Shown: positions 1 through 12,695, counted from the first letter of the stretch. The stretch: DNA of 64,000 bases from Plasmodiophora brassicae (GCA_039704465.1 JASFAU010000008.1:682001-746000); one strand, 5' to 3'. Notes: generated by a model not told the origin, from the letters alone. Numbers and translations are program-made.

Positions 1-3000
1 AGAAGCGCTCGACGATCTACGCCCGGCGCCAATGCGCCTATAGCTTCGCGACGTACGCGTCGCCGGTGTCGCCCATCGAGAACGCCTGGGAGCAGATCAT
101 CATGATGGACGACCACGCCGGGTTCCGGGCCATCGTCGCCCTTGTTCGCGATCGGGACCCCGTCTGTCAGCGCTTCGGCGCGTTGGCCATGCAATTACTG
201 GCGATGCGCCCCGAGGCGCTGCCGCATCTCGCCAAGGTCAACGCCCTCGAGTACGTCCTGCCGCGGGCGCTGATCCTCGACGGCGGCAGGAAGGACTGGG
301 ACGCCGACGCCCAGCGGTACTGCATCATCGCCAGCGAGAACATGAGCCTCGACGTCGACCGGCACCGGTTCGTCATGGGGTTCCTGAACGAGATCGTCCA
401 CATGATCGAGCGCCCGCCGCACCCGTCGTACCGCGCGTCGGCGATCGGCATCTGCAGGAACCTGGCGCTGTCGCCCCGGTTCCGGCCGAACCTGCTCCCC
501 GCGGTTCGCGCCTGCGTCGCCATCCTCAAGACGCAGACGCAGACGATCGAGTGCCGGACGAAGGCGGCCGACTTCTTGGCCCTGGTCAGCGACAGCGACG
601 TCGCCAAGGCGTACCTGCTGTCGCGGCGCATCTTCACGATCGTCGTGAACGTCGTCGAGGCGTGCACGGGCGACCCGGAGGAGTCGCGCATGCTGGGCAA
701 CATCGCCCTGATGCTGCAGAACTTCGCCCTGGTCGTCGAGGCGCATCGCGGCATGCTGGACGACGACACGCTGCTGACGATCATGGTCCTGGGCAGCATG
801 ACGCACGTCGCCGACTGCCTGATCGGGATCACGCGCGTCCTGCAGATCCTGTCGTCGTACCCGGCGCGCATCACGCTCCTCGTCAACCTCAAGGGCATCG
901 AGATCGTCCTGCAGGCGTTCTTCCTCTGCGACCACATCGAGTGCCGCCTGGCCGCCCTGGGCTTCGTCGCCAACCTGGTCCACTACCCGCGCTACCACGA
1001 CCGCCTCGTCCTGAACCGGGCGCCGGAAGCCATCGCCATCGGCCTGCAGAACAGCCACCACGACTGCCTGGCACCGTCGATCAAAGCGGCCGCGTACATC
1101 ACCCGCGAAGTCAGGCACCAGGCGGCGTTCTCGCCCGGCGCCATCATCCCGATCGTGTTCCGCGTCCTGGTCGACACGAAGCGCGCGTCGCTGGAGACGC
1201 GCGATCACGCCCTGGTGACGCTGGCGAACCTGGCCGCCGACCCGGGCAACCACCCAGTCCTGCTCGGCCAGTTCCGCAAGCACGAGGCGGCGATCCTGAC
1301 GTTGACGACGACGGCCACGCTGGACGACACGCTCGTGTACCTCGGGAAGTTCCTGTGCAACCTGCTGACGACGGAGGACAGGGAGATCCGCGCCTTCATC
1401 GGGCGCCCCGCCGTCCTGTCGCAGATCGCGAAGCTGTTCGCCACCGTCAACGTCAACGTTGTCAAGTGCGGCCTGGCCGTCCTGGCCGGCCTGCTGCGCG
1501 ACGACGACGACGTTCGTGTCGCCGTCACCAGGGCCTGCTACGGCGGCCTGCGGTTCGTCGCCCGCCTCTGGTGCAGCGAGACGTACCACTACATGGTGGC
1601 GATGATCCTGTCGAACCTCACCCGCAGCAGGGCTGTCGTCGAGACGTATCCCTGGCAGGACTGTGAGTGATCGCCCGGACGCCACCCCCGCCCGAGCTGA
1701 ACGTCACGTCAGGGTTGGACCTCGCTGAGCACCTCCTGGCGGAGCCATGGGCGAAGGTGTCCAGGAAGGGCATGGAGTTCCTGCTGAACATCGCCGACCT
1801 GAACGCGGTCCAGGAGGCGGCGCTGAAGACGACGCTCATCAACCGCATGTTCACCAGCGTCGTCAAGCAGGACCACTCGTTCCCGCTGGCGCTGCACGTG
1901 CTGGCCAAGTTCTCGGCGGGCATCCTGCCACTGCGCCTGAAGGTCGCCGAGCGCAACTGCATCGGCGTGTTCGCGCGCCTGCTCCTGTCCCGGTGCAAGC
2001 ACTGGCGCAAGTACGCGCTGCTGTGCATCGGGAACTTCACGTCGATGGAGGAGACGCCGCTGCCGCTGACGCGCGTCAACCTCATCAAGCATATGGTCGA
2101 CCTGGCCGACGACAAGGACGCCGACCTGGAGGAGACCCGGTTCTGCACGTACGCCCTGGCGAACATGTCGTACCACGAGTGCAACCGGCAGGACCTGCTG
2201 AACTCGGCGTCGTTCCTGTTCCGCAAGCTGGCCGTCGTCATCGAGTCGGGCGACCTGATGATCCTGCGCGGCCTGGCACAGTTCCTGCTGAACATGTGCT
2301 TCCACCTGCGCCACACGCACATGTTCGGGTCGAACCTGGTCGTCCAGACGATCCTGCGCATCGCCCGGTTCCTGGACACGACCACGAAGGTGTTCGCGAT
2401 CCAGGCCCTGCACTGCCTGGCCGAGGTGCCGCGCAACGGCCGCGCCTTCATCGAGGGCGGCGTCGTCCAGTTCCTCAAGGACGAGGGCCTCGACTACAAG
2501 CGACGGGACGCGTCCGCCACGCGCCAGCTCTGCCAGTTCATGTCGTACGCCTGCCTGATCGACGACGTCGCGTCGGCCTGCTCCCAGCAGGACCTCGTCC
2601 CGACGCTGCTGTACCTGACCACCCACCCGGAGGAATCCGTTCAGCTCGACGTCCTCAAGGTGATGGTGTCGATGGCGAAGAACCCGGCGGCGCAGGCGGG
2701 CCTCGTGTCGCATGCCATGGTCGACCTGGTGACCCTGCTCGAGTGCGACCACCCCGACAAGCGGTTGATGGCGGCGCTGGCCATCGGCCACGTCATCTGC
2801 CGGCTGGACGCGCAGCGCCTGATCGCCCAGGCGTGTCGCGATTCGATCTACAAGGACCTGCTCTGCAGCCCGTTCCCGGAAGTGTCGCTCGTGGCCGTCT
2901 GGATCATGGCGCACCTGATCCATGAGCGCGACGACCACAACGACGGCGCCGCGGGCAACGATTTCGCGTTCGACGACCCCGAGCTGGTCGCGTCGCGCGC

Positions 3001-6000
3001 CGCCAGCGTCCTGACGAACGAGGAGCGGGAGCGCAATCGTGTCCTGGCCGTCAACGTCATGGGCCAGCTGGCCGACCTGGCGCTGAACTCGGAGGCGACG
3101 CCGGCGCTGGCCAAGTACGCGACGCTGGCCGTCGTGCGGTTCAGTTCGGCGCCGCACCTGCACAACGTCCTGAAGGCGTCCTGCGCCAAGGTCGTCGAGC
3201 AGATGTTCGAGATTGCGTCGTCGGAGGACGCGGAGATGCGCCCAGTCATGGTGACGATGCTGGCCAACCTCAGCACGAACAGGGAGAACCATGCGTTCCT
3301 GGAGAAGCACGTCGACGTGTCGCGCCTGGACCTGATGGTGGGCGGCGACGACCTGGAAACGCAGACGGTGGCGATCTCGGCCGTGTCGGGCCTGGCGATG
3401 ACGCCCGGGAACGCGCAGCAGATGGTGGACGGAGCGCGGATCCTGCCCATCATGTCGACGATGTGCAAGAGCGACGACAAGATGCAGTTGCAGTCGATCG
3501 CGGCCGTGTTCGTTAACCTGAGCGAGCACCCCGGGTGCCGGGTCGGCATGCTGGACCAGCAGGTCATCCAGGGCATCATCTCGCTGCTGCAGTCGAACGA
3601 AACCAAAACGCAGTACAACGCGTGCCGCGCGTTGTCCAACCTGCTGAACGTCCCTGACGCGATCATCCAGCTCCGCGACATGGACCACACGCTCGTCAGC
3701 AACACGCTCTGGGGCGTCGTCCCGTCCAAGTCCCCGTCCGTGGTCGGTGTCGCGCTCCGCGTGCTCTGTTTCCTCGGCGGGCGCGACGACTTTTACTTCC
3801 TGATGAACAACGACGACGGCATCGCCTGCCTGGTTGGCGTCGCGCGGAACACGGCCAGGCGCGATCACGACCGCGACGACTGCGAGTACCACTCCGCCGT
3901 CGTGCTTCGCGCCTGCTGCGAAATGCCGCGCCTGCTGCCCATGCTGGTTCGCAAGGGCATCGTCGACACCTTGCTCGGCTTCTGCCGCGCCGCACCGCGG
4001 ACCAGCCCCGTCCACCTGCTCGGGGTCACCGGCCTCGAAGATGTCGCCCGCTTCCCTGACGGTACGATTCGTCTGTCTGTCCGTGGGGAACGAGGGGGCG
4101 GCTGAAAAGGTTTGGCCCAAAGCTCGGCCCGCATCACGGCCCGCACTTTCGCGCAGCTACCGTCGCACGTCTCACATTCCGATTGTGCGTGACTGCGCCC
4201 TGCGTCGGGCTTTGGGCCGGCTTTTTGTTGCAGTCCCCCACCCGATTCCCCCATCGTCGTTGCGACGCTAACGATTGCGTTCCACAGGGAAGAAGAGCTG
4301 CCTGGAAGCGGGGGATTACTTTCGGGATACGCTGATCGCCCTGATCGACGAGGGCAACGTGGCGCTGCTGCGACATGTCCTGGCGATCGTGCTGCGCATG
4401 TCGGACACGCCGGAATGGAACGTCGCGTTCGGCGTGGACGGATGGTCCCGCGTCCTGGCGTGCTTCGTGCACGACGACGATAGCATCGTGCGCCTGGCCG
4501 TCCGCGTGATCGCTTCGTACTCACGGCACGTGTCCTGTTTCGAGTTCCTGACGCACCCGGACAGTGTCGCCGTGATCCGGTCGCTGCTGGTCGGACGCGT
4601 TCCCGCCCTGGATCGCACGTCGCTCAGCCTGGTCGGCACGATCGCCAACTTGTCGCGGCACAGTGCGACGAACGCTTCCGTCCACATCGACCTGCGACGG
4701 CTCGGCCTTGCCGACATCATGGAACACGTACTCTGGGACCTGGACCTGGACGCGTCCGACGCGCTGCGTTGCGCGATGATGGCCGAGGCGCTGATCGCGT
4801 TAACGCACTTGGAGGAGGACGGCTCTAGGGCGATCCTGTTTTCGCATCCCGACGCCCTGGACCGCCTCACCCAGCTTGCAACGACCAGTTCTGACATTCG
4901 TCTGCTCCTCTGCAAGGCGCTGGACGTGCTGAGTCAGTCACAAGGGAATTTCCCATTCTTAACACCCGATACGTCATCGGCAGCGGCGTCGCTGGCGCCG
5001 CTGTTCGGGATGGCCGACGTCACCGACCTGCCGTTCCAGTGGTCCTGCCTGAAGACGATCCACAACATCGTCAGCGCCGGGCTAGACGCTGACCTAATGC
5101 GTTCGTCGTCGCTTAGCGACGCCCAAATCGGCCAGCTGATTGGCATCGTGCGATGGCAATGCCCCGAGTCCCGTTCGGCGCGCACGTTACGCGACGCGAT
5201 CCAGTGCAGGCACGGCGCCATGGCCATCATCCGACAGTTGTCCTGCTCCATGTCGCTCGTCGAGGCCCCGGTCGCCATGTTTCGGATGCTGCTGGACGTG
5301 GTCGCCGACGACGACCCGTACGCGTTCTTCCCGATCCTGGCCAGAGGGCACCCGGCGCCGGCTGACGTGTGGCCCGTCGATCCCGACTGGTCGCACTGGG
5401 TCAACCTGGTCGCCCACGGCGTCAACACCGACAGTCTGAAGAACCCATGGAACGACGTGCCCGCGCCTGTCGACCCGCCCGACCTGCCCGAACAATGCCG
5501 ATTGCATTTCGACCCGCAGCTGCGCCTCGACGCGATCAACGCCCTGGCGAACCTGTCGCTGTCGTCCAGGACGCATCGAACGCTGCTGGACGCCGGCGCC
5601 ATCGTCATCCTGCAATCGTTCATCCACGCCACCAGTCACCTGCCGAACTGCCAGCGACTGGTAACAGGGGTCCTTCATCAGGTGGGCGTCTCGCGGGAAG
5701 GGCGCCGTTGGGCCACGTCCTCTGCGAGACGCCCTCGTTGTGCAGGTTAAGCTCATTTGCGAACGTCGTAGGGGACGCAGTGCCTCGCGAACGTGGTCCA
5801 GTCGATGACGGACGAGATGATCGAGGCGCACGAGTTCGACTTCGCCGGCCTGGGTGACGCGCTGACGCTTCTGCAGAGCCAGGAGCGCCGGTGCAAGAAG
5901 GGGACGCCGGCGTTCGTCCTGCGCCGGGACACGACCCGCACGCTGCTGCTGGCCATGGCGCGCCTGTCGTCGCATCGCACGTTCCGCCTCGACGAACGCG

Positions 6001-7734
6001 ACCGGGAGTTCGTGTCCGCCGGCGCCCTGATCCCTTTGCTGAAGAACGAGGACCAGGCGACCGTTCATTTCGCGTTCCTGACCCTGGTCAACGCGATCGT
6101 CAAGTCGAGCGCGTTGCACGTCGACATGCACAGGGAGCGGTACGTCGAACACCTGATGCGGTTCCTTCGCGACCGCGACCCGGTCGTCCAGTGGCTGTCG
6201 CTGTTCGCCATCGCCGAGCTGTTCGACCAGTCGTCGATCGGCGCCGACCAGATCATCGAGCACTCGCTGCTGACCGTCGTCATCTCGTTGGCGTTCAGCG
6301 ACCACCTCCAGACGCGGCGCTGTGTGGCCCGCATCCTCCGGGGCCTGATCGCCCAGTGTGGCACCGCCGCCATCCGGCACCTGATCTCGAGCATGCTGGG
6401 GCCGATCGGGCACCTGTCCGCCTGCGAGGACCTGGAGACGGCGCTGAACGGGGCCCGGGCGCTCGCGCTGCTCCTGCAGCGGAACGAGACGCTGAACACG
6501 ATGATGGTCGGCGACGAGGACGGGTTCGGCAAGATCCTGGCCATGCTGGACCACCCGTGCCCGGAGCTGAGGCACGAGGCGGTCCAGTGCACGGCGATGG
6601 TGGCCGAGGCGGTCCGGTTCGCGCCGGTCGTCATGGAGCGGGGCGCCGTCGCCAAGATCTGCGCCCTGGTGGACACGCTGGCCGACAACGTCAACTACGA
6701 GGGCGCCGCCCTCCTGTTCAGGAACCTGTGCGACCTGCCCAAGTTGACGCGGGAACTGTCCCGCATGGGCGCCATCGAATCGCTCCTGCGCTGTTCGGCG
6801 CCATCGCGACCCGCCTGCCAGCGGCTCGTCCTGCAGGCGATCAACAACTTCCTGACGCACGCGGAGCGGTATCTGCTCGACGGCAAGTGGCCGGCGATCG
6901 TCGCCCGCATCGTCCAGCCGCTCCTGCAGGGGGCGGCAACGGCCGACGACATCGTCGAGCAGACGCTGAAGACGCTGGTGCGCCTGTGCAACACCAAGGA
7001 CGACTGTGTGGCGTACACGGCGAGCGCCGGGGCGGTCCCGTTCCTGATCGACGTCGAGCACAGGTACCATGCGGCGCCCGGGACCGTCAGCGATGCGGCC
7101 GGGAGATCCGCCCGACGCCTGCTCCTGTTCATGGCCGAACAGGGTGGGAGCGCTTCCGCCGACGTTGCCCACGGGATGACCTTCCCGTTGCAGAACCGTC
7201 GCAGGTCGAGTTCTGCCGAGGCGGCGGCCTCAGCCTGATCCTGCGCCTGCTGTCGAGCGACGTGGCGCTGATGCGCAAGAAGGCGTCGAACGCGTGCGCC
7301 AGCCTCAGCCTGAACGGTGCGTTCGCAGGCGGTGGATACGCGCGCGCGCGCGCGCCAGGGGCACCCGCTGACGACAGGTCTGCCGCGCAGGGGCCGTCCA
7401 GGACGCGCTGATCGACGCCGGGTGCTTCCACCAGCTGACCGCCGTGCGCACCGACCCGTGCTTCCCGGTGCGTCGCAAAGGCATGGAGGCCTTCCTGAAC
7501 ATGCTGCAGCACGGTTGGCGAACGAGATGGGCGCGCCCGCGACGTTGATGCTGAGTGCGGGCGCGCGCGCGTCTGTGCACAGGTGCGGTGCTGGAGCGCG
7601 CCGTCGACGACGACGAGATCGTGCACAGCGTGTTCCTCATGTCGAAAGGCGGCATCTCGAAGGAGTCCAAGGACCGCGCCGCCGTCGTCTACGCGCAGCT
7701 GTTGCAGATGCGTTCGTGTTGCCCACGACCATGA
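1..7734 (+). CDS. Giant armadillo-repeat protein, 5' truncated by window edge
   Basis: The reading frame is open from base 3, so the N-terminus lies outside the window. My exon model is <1-1662, 1713-4061, 4288-5660 (or 5681), 5772-7143, 7194-7316, 7391-7513 and 7583-7734 (stop TGA). All introns keep phase; lengths are 50, 226, 111 (or 90), 50, 74 and 69 nt, and the 226-nt one has a GCTAAC branch-like box. The visible product is about 2380 residues of back-to-back ~42-residue helical repeats with armadillo signatures such as VALANLA, NLLNVPD, ALSNLLN and ALANLSL. No kinase, ankyrin or membrane segment is seen. ARM arrays are protein-binding scaffolds (importin alpha, Vac8, beta-catenin). I cannot assign an orthologue; ARMC- or ANKAR-like cytoskeletal or ciliary scaffolds are only possibilities. 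It converges with the gene on the minus strand. Confidence 0.85.
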
Positions 7735-7895
7735 GCGCACCACCATCCGGGTCTCTGACGAGGGGACGTGCCCGCACAGGGGACCGGGCGCGCCAGCATC
7801 GCAAGTCAGCGCCCAAGCGATTGCCGACGGAGCCGACGGGCGAATCAGTACACTAGCAGAGAGCGTCGATGTGTGTGTGTGCGCGCGCGCGCGTG

Positions 7896-10362
7896 TCATG
7901 ACACTTTATCGCCGGTGGACCAGCTGCGCGCCAGGCGCAGCGCCTCGCGACGTTTGCGCTCCATCTCGCCCAGCAGCGCCCGCATCTCCGTCTCGGTCCT
8001 AGACGCGCGCGCCGCCGCCTTCTCGGCCAGCGCCTGCTGCCGGGCCGCCTCCTGCCGTGCCAGCGCCAGCGCCGCCCTCGTATCGGCCAGCGCCGCCTAC
8101 ACACACACACACACACCGCATCACTGCATTGCACATTGCAGGAACGCCCCGCCGGGGGTCGCAACTGACCTCCTGCGCCTGGGCCTGTGCGCGAGCGCCC
8201 GCCAGCTCCGCGTTCCTCTGCGCGTTCTGCTCGTCGAACTCGCCGACCTTCATCGCGTACGCCTTGCGGACGTCGTCCAGCTCCTGCTCGACGTACCGCA
8301 CGATGCGATCCCGCTCGGCCAGGTCGTCCTGGACGCGTTTCGCGTCGCGCTCGCTGGCGGCCACCTCCTCTGCCCGAGCCTGCTCCACGTCCTGCAACGT
8401 CGCCTGGCAGTCGTCCAGCGCGCGTTCCGCTTCGTGGCACCGGTCGGCGTAATCGCGTACGCGGGACGACAGCTGGTCCTGCAGTGCCGCCCACTCCCGC
8501 TTCTCCTTCTCAAGCGCCGCCAGCGCCGCCTTCAGCTGCTGGACGTGCGCCGCCTGGTCCTCGGCGACCTTCGCCCGCACCTTGTCCTGGTCGGACGCCC
8601 GGCGCCTCTCCGCCTCCACCTCCCTGAAGCTGTCCTCCACCGACGCCATCCGCTCCGAGAACGCCACCAGCTGCGCCCGCTGCTCCTCGACGATCGCGTT
8701 CGCCGCCGCCAGCTCCTTCTCCAGCCTGCTGGCGTCGCGCTGCGTCCGGTCCCGTTCCGCCTGCGCGTCTCGCGCCTCGCTCTGCAGGTGGCCCACCGCC
8801 TCGCTCAGCTCCGCCTGTCGCGCCAGCGCCTCGTCCAGCTGGCGGCACGCGCGCCGCTGCTTCTGCAGCGCGTCTCGGGCGATCTCCTTCAGCGCGGCGC
8901 GATCCCTGGCCAGCCTCCTGCAATGCGTCTCGACGTCCGTGCACCTCGCCGCCATCGCCGTCGCCGTCCTGCCCTGCTCCGCGTCGTTCTCGGCCGCCCT
9001 GGCCCGGATCGTCTCGATCGTCTTCGCCGACAGGTCGTTCGCCGATCGCAACCGGTCGACTTCGCCCGACAGCGCCTGGACCTGGGCGACCAGGTCACCC
9101 TTCGCGGCAGCGTCGTCCCGGACGCGCTTCTCCAGGTCCTCGACCTGCACGATCGCCGCCGCCTTCGCGGCCGTCGCCTGATCGACGAGCGACGTCAAGC
9201 GCGACTGCTCGGCGTGGAGCGCTTCGACGTCGCGGCCGGCGCGCTCGACCTGGCCCGCCAGCGCGTCCCGCTCCGATTCCAGGTGCGACACGCGACGCGT
9301 CAGGTCGCCCTGCTCGCGCCGGGCCTCGTCGACGGCGCGCTGCAACGCCAGGCAGTGCTCCTCGGTCTGCCTCAGCACGGTGTCGTGCGCGTTGGCCTGC
9401 TCGTGCACGAACGCGCGCGCCGCCTCCACCTGCGCCTGCAGCGCCCGGATGCGGTCGCCGACCTCCCGGTCCGGATCCGTCATCGTCGACGCATTCACGA
9501 GCACGGGCCCCTCCTCCACCTCCGTCCACGTCGACGCCGTCGCCGTCGTCGTCGTCGTCTCGCCGACCTGCGCGTCCGCGTCGCGATGCTCGACCGCGGC
9601 GGGCGGCGCCGCCGTCGCCAGGACGCGCTCCAGCTTGGACTCGATGGATTCCAGGCGCGCCTCCTGCAGCGCCTGGTCGAGGATCGCCAGGGCGGCACCC
9701 GGCGACGGCCGCGCCTGCTGCTGCTGTTTCCTGGACCGGAACGTGTTCAGGACGGTGTCGATGCGGGGCGTGGGCACGATCGCGGACGGGACCGCCCCGT
9801 CCAGCGTCGACAGCCATGGGAGGACGGCGCCCACCCTGGACGCGTACCCGGCCTGCTTGCAGACGGCGTTGCCGGTCGCGTCGCTCGCCAGCGTTAAGGC
9901 GCGTAGGGCGCGGCACCCGACGAGCAGGTCGATCTGGTCGAGCGACTCGATGGCGTTGTCGCGCAGGTCGAGCGTGTGCAGGCGGGGCGCCCCGGGTTGG
10001 AACGCGCCGGGCGCCAGGCCGACGACGCTGACGATCGGGTTGTACGACAGCAGCAGGACGGTGAGGCGGTGCAGCCCGTCGAGGCCGGCGACCACCCGGA
10101 TCCGGTTCGACGACAGGTTCAGGTACTCGAGGCTGGCCAGCGCCTGCAGGCCATCGATCCGCTCGATCCGGTTCGACGACAGGTTCAGCTGGCGCAGCGA
10201 GGTCGCGAACGCGTCGAGGCCGTCGATCCGGTCGATCTCGTTGCAGTGCAGGTTGATGGAGCGGATCGCGCCCCGGTGGTCGTCGTCGTCGTCGTCGTCG
10301 CCCGCCAGCGCGTGTGGGATCGAGCGGATGCCCGCGCCCATGCGATGGAACACGGCCGGCAT
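7896..10362 (-). CDS. LRR plus long coiled-coil protein, LRRCC1-like
   Basis: Exons 10362-8170 and 8096-7896, 797 residues; the 73-nt intron ends in a (GT)n run before TAG. I chose the ATG at 10362 because it gives a short leader before the repeats; the frame stays open to 10452. Residues ~25-200 hold SDS22-type leucine-rich repeats (RSINLHCNEIDRIDGL, LRQLNLSSNRIERI, LEYLNLSSNRI) ended by a cap containing WLSTLDG. From ~250 to the end it is heptad-rich coiled coil full of Glu/Arg/Gln. This LRR-then-coil layout is that of the centrosomal protein LRRCC1 and of other basal-body LRR proteins, so a microtubule-organising role is inferred. It starts 107 bp from the divergent hemerythrin-like gene and converges on the armadillo gene. 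Without a database search, LRRCC1 orthology is a suggestion. Confidence 0.8.
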
Positions 10363-10469
10363 TCGACGGCGGGTATGACGGGCTGCTCCTCCATGAAGGA
10401 AGGAAGGACGATGATGCAACGGCCTCCTCCGGCGACCTCCGACCCCGGCCATTCGTACCGGCGGCCGAG

Positions 10470-11210
10470 ATGCGCCCGACGCGACTCGGGCGACGATGGT
10501 ACAGGAGGCAGGTCGTGCCGAACGCGTCGTACGCGTACCAGAGGACGGACGGGATCCACCCGATCCGGGAGGACATCGTGCACGACGCGCTGGAGGACCA
10601 CGAGGCGATGCGGCAGATCTACGACGAGGTGTGTAGGAGCGCGGCGCCCCAGGCCGGCGGCAAATGGTTCAACCAGTTCGTCTGGACGTACTGTCGGCAT
10701 TCGTACGCGGAGAACGTCGTCCTGTACACGTTGCTGGGGACGATGGGCGACCGGGGCAGGGCGCTGGCCGACCAGGGCCACGCCGAACACGTCAGGCTGA
10801 TGTACGACCTGCAGCGCGTGGTCAGCGACCGCGACATGAAGCGGTTCGACGCCTTCTACAGCACGCTGCGGGACCATATGGAGTTCGAGGAGGGGCCGAA
10901 CGGGGTCCTGCACCACCTGCAGCAGAACTTCGCGTCGAGGGACCAGTGGCGGTTGGCGTCGCTGGAGTACGCCATGGCGAAAGCGCATGCACCAACGCGA
11001 CCGCATGCACCGCTGACTGCCAACCCGGGCGTGGTGGAACGCGCGCGAGCGCTGCTGCTGCAGGGCCCGATCGATAAGCTGAAGGACTGTTTCACCGAGT
11101 TCCCGGCCCTGCACGAGCTCCAGGTCCAGGAGCCATTGCTGAAGCCGATCCTCGCGAAAGACGACAACGCAGGAGCCGGTCGGAAGGTGCCGGCGTCGGG
11201 ACCACAATGA
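10470..11210 (+). CDS. Hemerythrin/HHE-like cation-binding protein
   Basis: A 246-residue single-exon frame; the first ATG that leaves the divergent promoter intact is at 10470, though the frame is open further upstream. Helices carry the spaced His/Glu pattern of the HHE (hemerythrin-like) family: HPIREDIVHDALEDHEAM, then HSYAEN, then GHAEHV, then LRDHMEFEEG. This is the expected order of metal ligands in a four-helix bundle binding a di-iron centre. Such proteins bind O2, sense iron or handle reactive nitrogen and oxygen species. The C-terminal ~60 residues (after AKAHAPTRPHAP) look like a separate helical tail. No signal peptide is obvious, so it is probably cytosolic. The specific function is not deducible from sequence alone. 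Confidence 0.75.
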   Translation: MRPTRLGRRWYRRQVVPNASYAYQRTDGIHPIREDIVHDALEDHEAMRQIYDEVCRSAAPQAGGKWFNQFVWTYCRHSYAENVVLYTLLGTMGDRGRALADQGHAEHVRLMYDLQRVVSDRDMKRFDAFYSTLRDHMEFEEGPNGVLHHLQQNFASRDQWRLASLEYAMAKAHAPTRPHAPLTANPGVVERARALLLQGPIDKLKDCFTEFPALHELQVQEPLLKPILAKDDNAGAGRKVPASGPQ

Positions 11211-11255
11211 CATTAGTGTATAACAGCATAGGCCTGGTTTGTCAGTGGGAACCGG

Positions 11256-12012
11256 TCAGTTGTGTTCCAAGTCCTCGGGATAAATAGGATGGTCCATCGG
11301 AACGATGGATCGTTTGTCGACGTCGCGCGGCAATGCCTTCCGCATGTCGAAGGCGTCCTCCTCGCCCGAGTAGTAGTTGATGACGCGCCGGTAAATCACG
11401 TACCCGAACTTCTGGTACATGTTGATGGCGACCTGGTTCGACACGCGAACGAACAGGTCGACAAAATACGCGTCTTGCCTGACAAGGCTCTCCCCGTTCA
11501 GCAACCGCCGGAGTGATGCTGACCAACTGACGTCACCTTTCGGACGCCTGCTCCAGGAACGTCATCAAGGTCTGCGCCAGACCTAGTCGACGATATTCAG
11601 GAGCCACAGTCAGCGCCGTCACGTGGCCGTGCCAGTTTTCTCCTTCGCCTTCTGCTTTACCAATGACTGCATAGTCAACCGTAAGCGGAATGGACGGCCA
11701 ATGCAGGTGCGGCGGGTGGACGTACTGTATCCCATCGGCCTGCCATCAGGCGCCACCGCAGTTAGGCAAAGGTCTGGCCATCGAGCCAGATACTCCTGGT
11801 AGAATCGAACATTGTACTGAGCAACGCCCCGTTGTTAGCAATCGACCTGCCATGCTACTACTGCAGATGATGGTCCACCGTTTCACTAGACAGATGAGTT
11901 AGCGCCCGGCACCCGTAGTCAGACCGCGATCCCCAGCCTACGTCAACGAATCCGCGTTAACACGATTGAACGCGAACAGGTCGTTCGCTTCGAATCGGCG
12001 CAACGTCGTCAT
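11256..12012 (-). CDS. NAA20: N-alpha-acetyltransferase 20, NatB catalytic subunit
   Basis: Exons 12012-11942, 11885-11879 (only 7 nt), 11816-11726, 11666-11537 and 11478-11256; introns of 56, 62, 59 and 58 nt. They join in phase to 173 residues. The N-terminus MTTLRRFEANDLFAFN, the core WHGHVTALTVAPEYRRLGLA (acetyl-CoA binding R-x-x-G-x-A type) and the C-terminal block YFVDLFVRVSNQVAINMY followed by DMRKALPRD match the family at the expected length (about 175). NatB acetylates nascent proteins starting Met-Asp/Glu/Asn/Gln on the ribosome, with NAA25 as partner (not in the window). The 7-nt exon supplies Thr-Glu-Thr in the conserved PLTETY region; without it the frame breaks. Confidence 0.95.
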
Positions 12013-12513
12013 GGCGAGAAAACCCGGCGCCGATCAATACAGATCGTTGCGCGCCGCGTCGGCGTCGATCTTGGATGATTAGCGCAGGGCAGGTACCGAG
12101 AGCAGCGTCAGGACTGCGTGGCGGACTCCGCCGCGGACAACAATCACGCCGAGTCATTTCGCGAAAGGCCACACTGCCCCACAGCGAGTCAATCGCGTCC
12201 GTACGTCGTACAGGTTGGTAGACGTTGTCGTTGTCTTTCATGCGCTCTGATGATTCCACGATTACTTACCTACATTGCCTGAACGGCTGTTGGCCTTGTT
12301 GATTGCATGTTTCTGAGCATGTCTCGACGTTTCGGTTTTCAACTAGCCGTTCGAGATGAGGTGGCTGACGTTCTGCGTAGGCCTTCATCCGCGAGAGCCG
12401 ATCTTGAATGTCGTTGTGTTCATTATGAATACACATGAGATATGCATAATAAGCACGTTCGGCGCATCCGTTGATCATTACGCCACAAACCTCTTCCGAA
12501 TACGTCTTCAGCT

Positions 12514-12695
12514 CGATGCCCGCACTATGGGACCACAGGCTTCCACGTTAAGAACGGCTATGCGTTCGAGTAAGGCGACGGTTTCCTTTGTCGTCGGTAT
12601 TGCTAATGACGACGTTCCAGTCCGGAGGTTCGTCGTGTTCGAGGACTTCGAAACATGCTCTACGTGTTTACCAACGTCTTGAAACGCGAACAATG
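12514..12695 (+). repeat. Left arm of 182-bp inverted duplication
   Basis: By direct comparison this arm is the reverse complement of 12816-12997, with two mismatches that I can count in 182 bp; 120 bp of unrelated spacer lies between. Flanks diverge abruptly on both sides. The arm includes the end of a reading frame (RCPHYGTTGFHVKNGYAFE then stop). Confidence 0.9.

Noticed and set aside
195..1685. Long minus-strand frame opposite the armadillo gene
   Set aside because: It is an Arg/Asp/Gln-rich shadow of a GC-rich coding strand with no domains; the plus strand has armadillo repeats.
1709..4120. 803-codon minus-strand frame
   Set aside because: Opposite the strongest armadillo exon; no own motifs.
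5187..7172. 661-codon minus-strand frame
   Set aside because: Same reason: complement of armadillo exons, composition typical of a shadow frame.
7768..9897. 709-codon plus-strand frame across the LRRCC1-like gene
   Set aside because: Leu/Arg/Ala-rich mirror of the coiled coil; the minus strand shows real LRRs.
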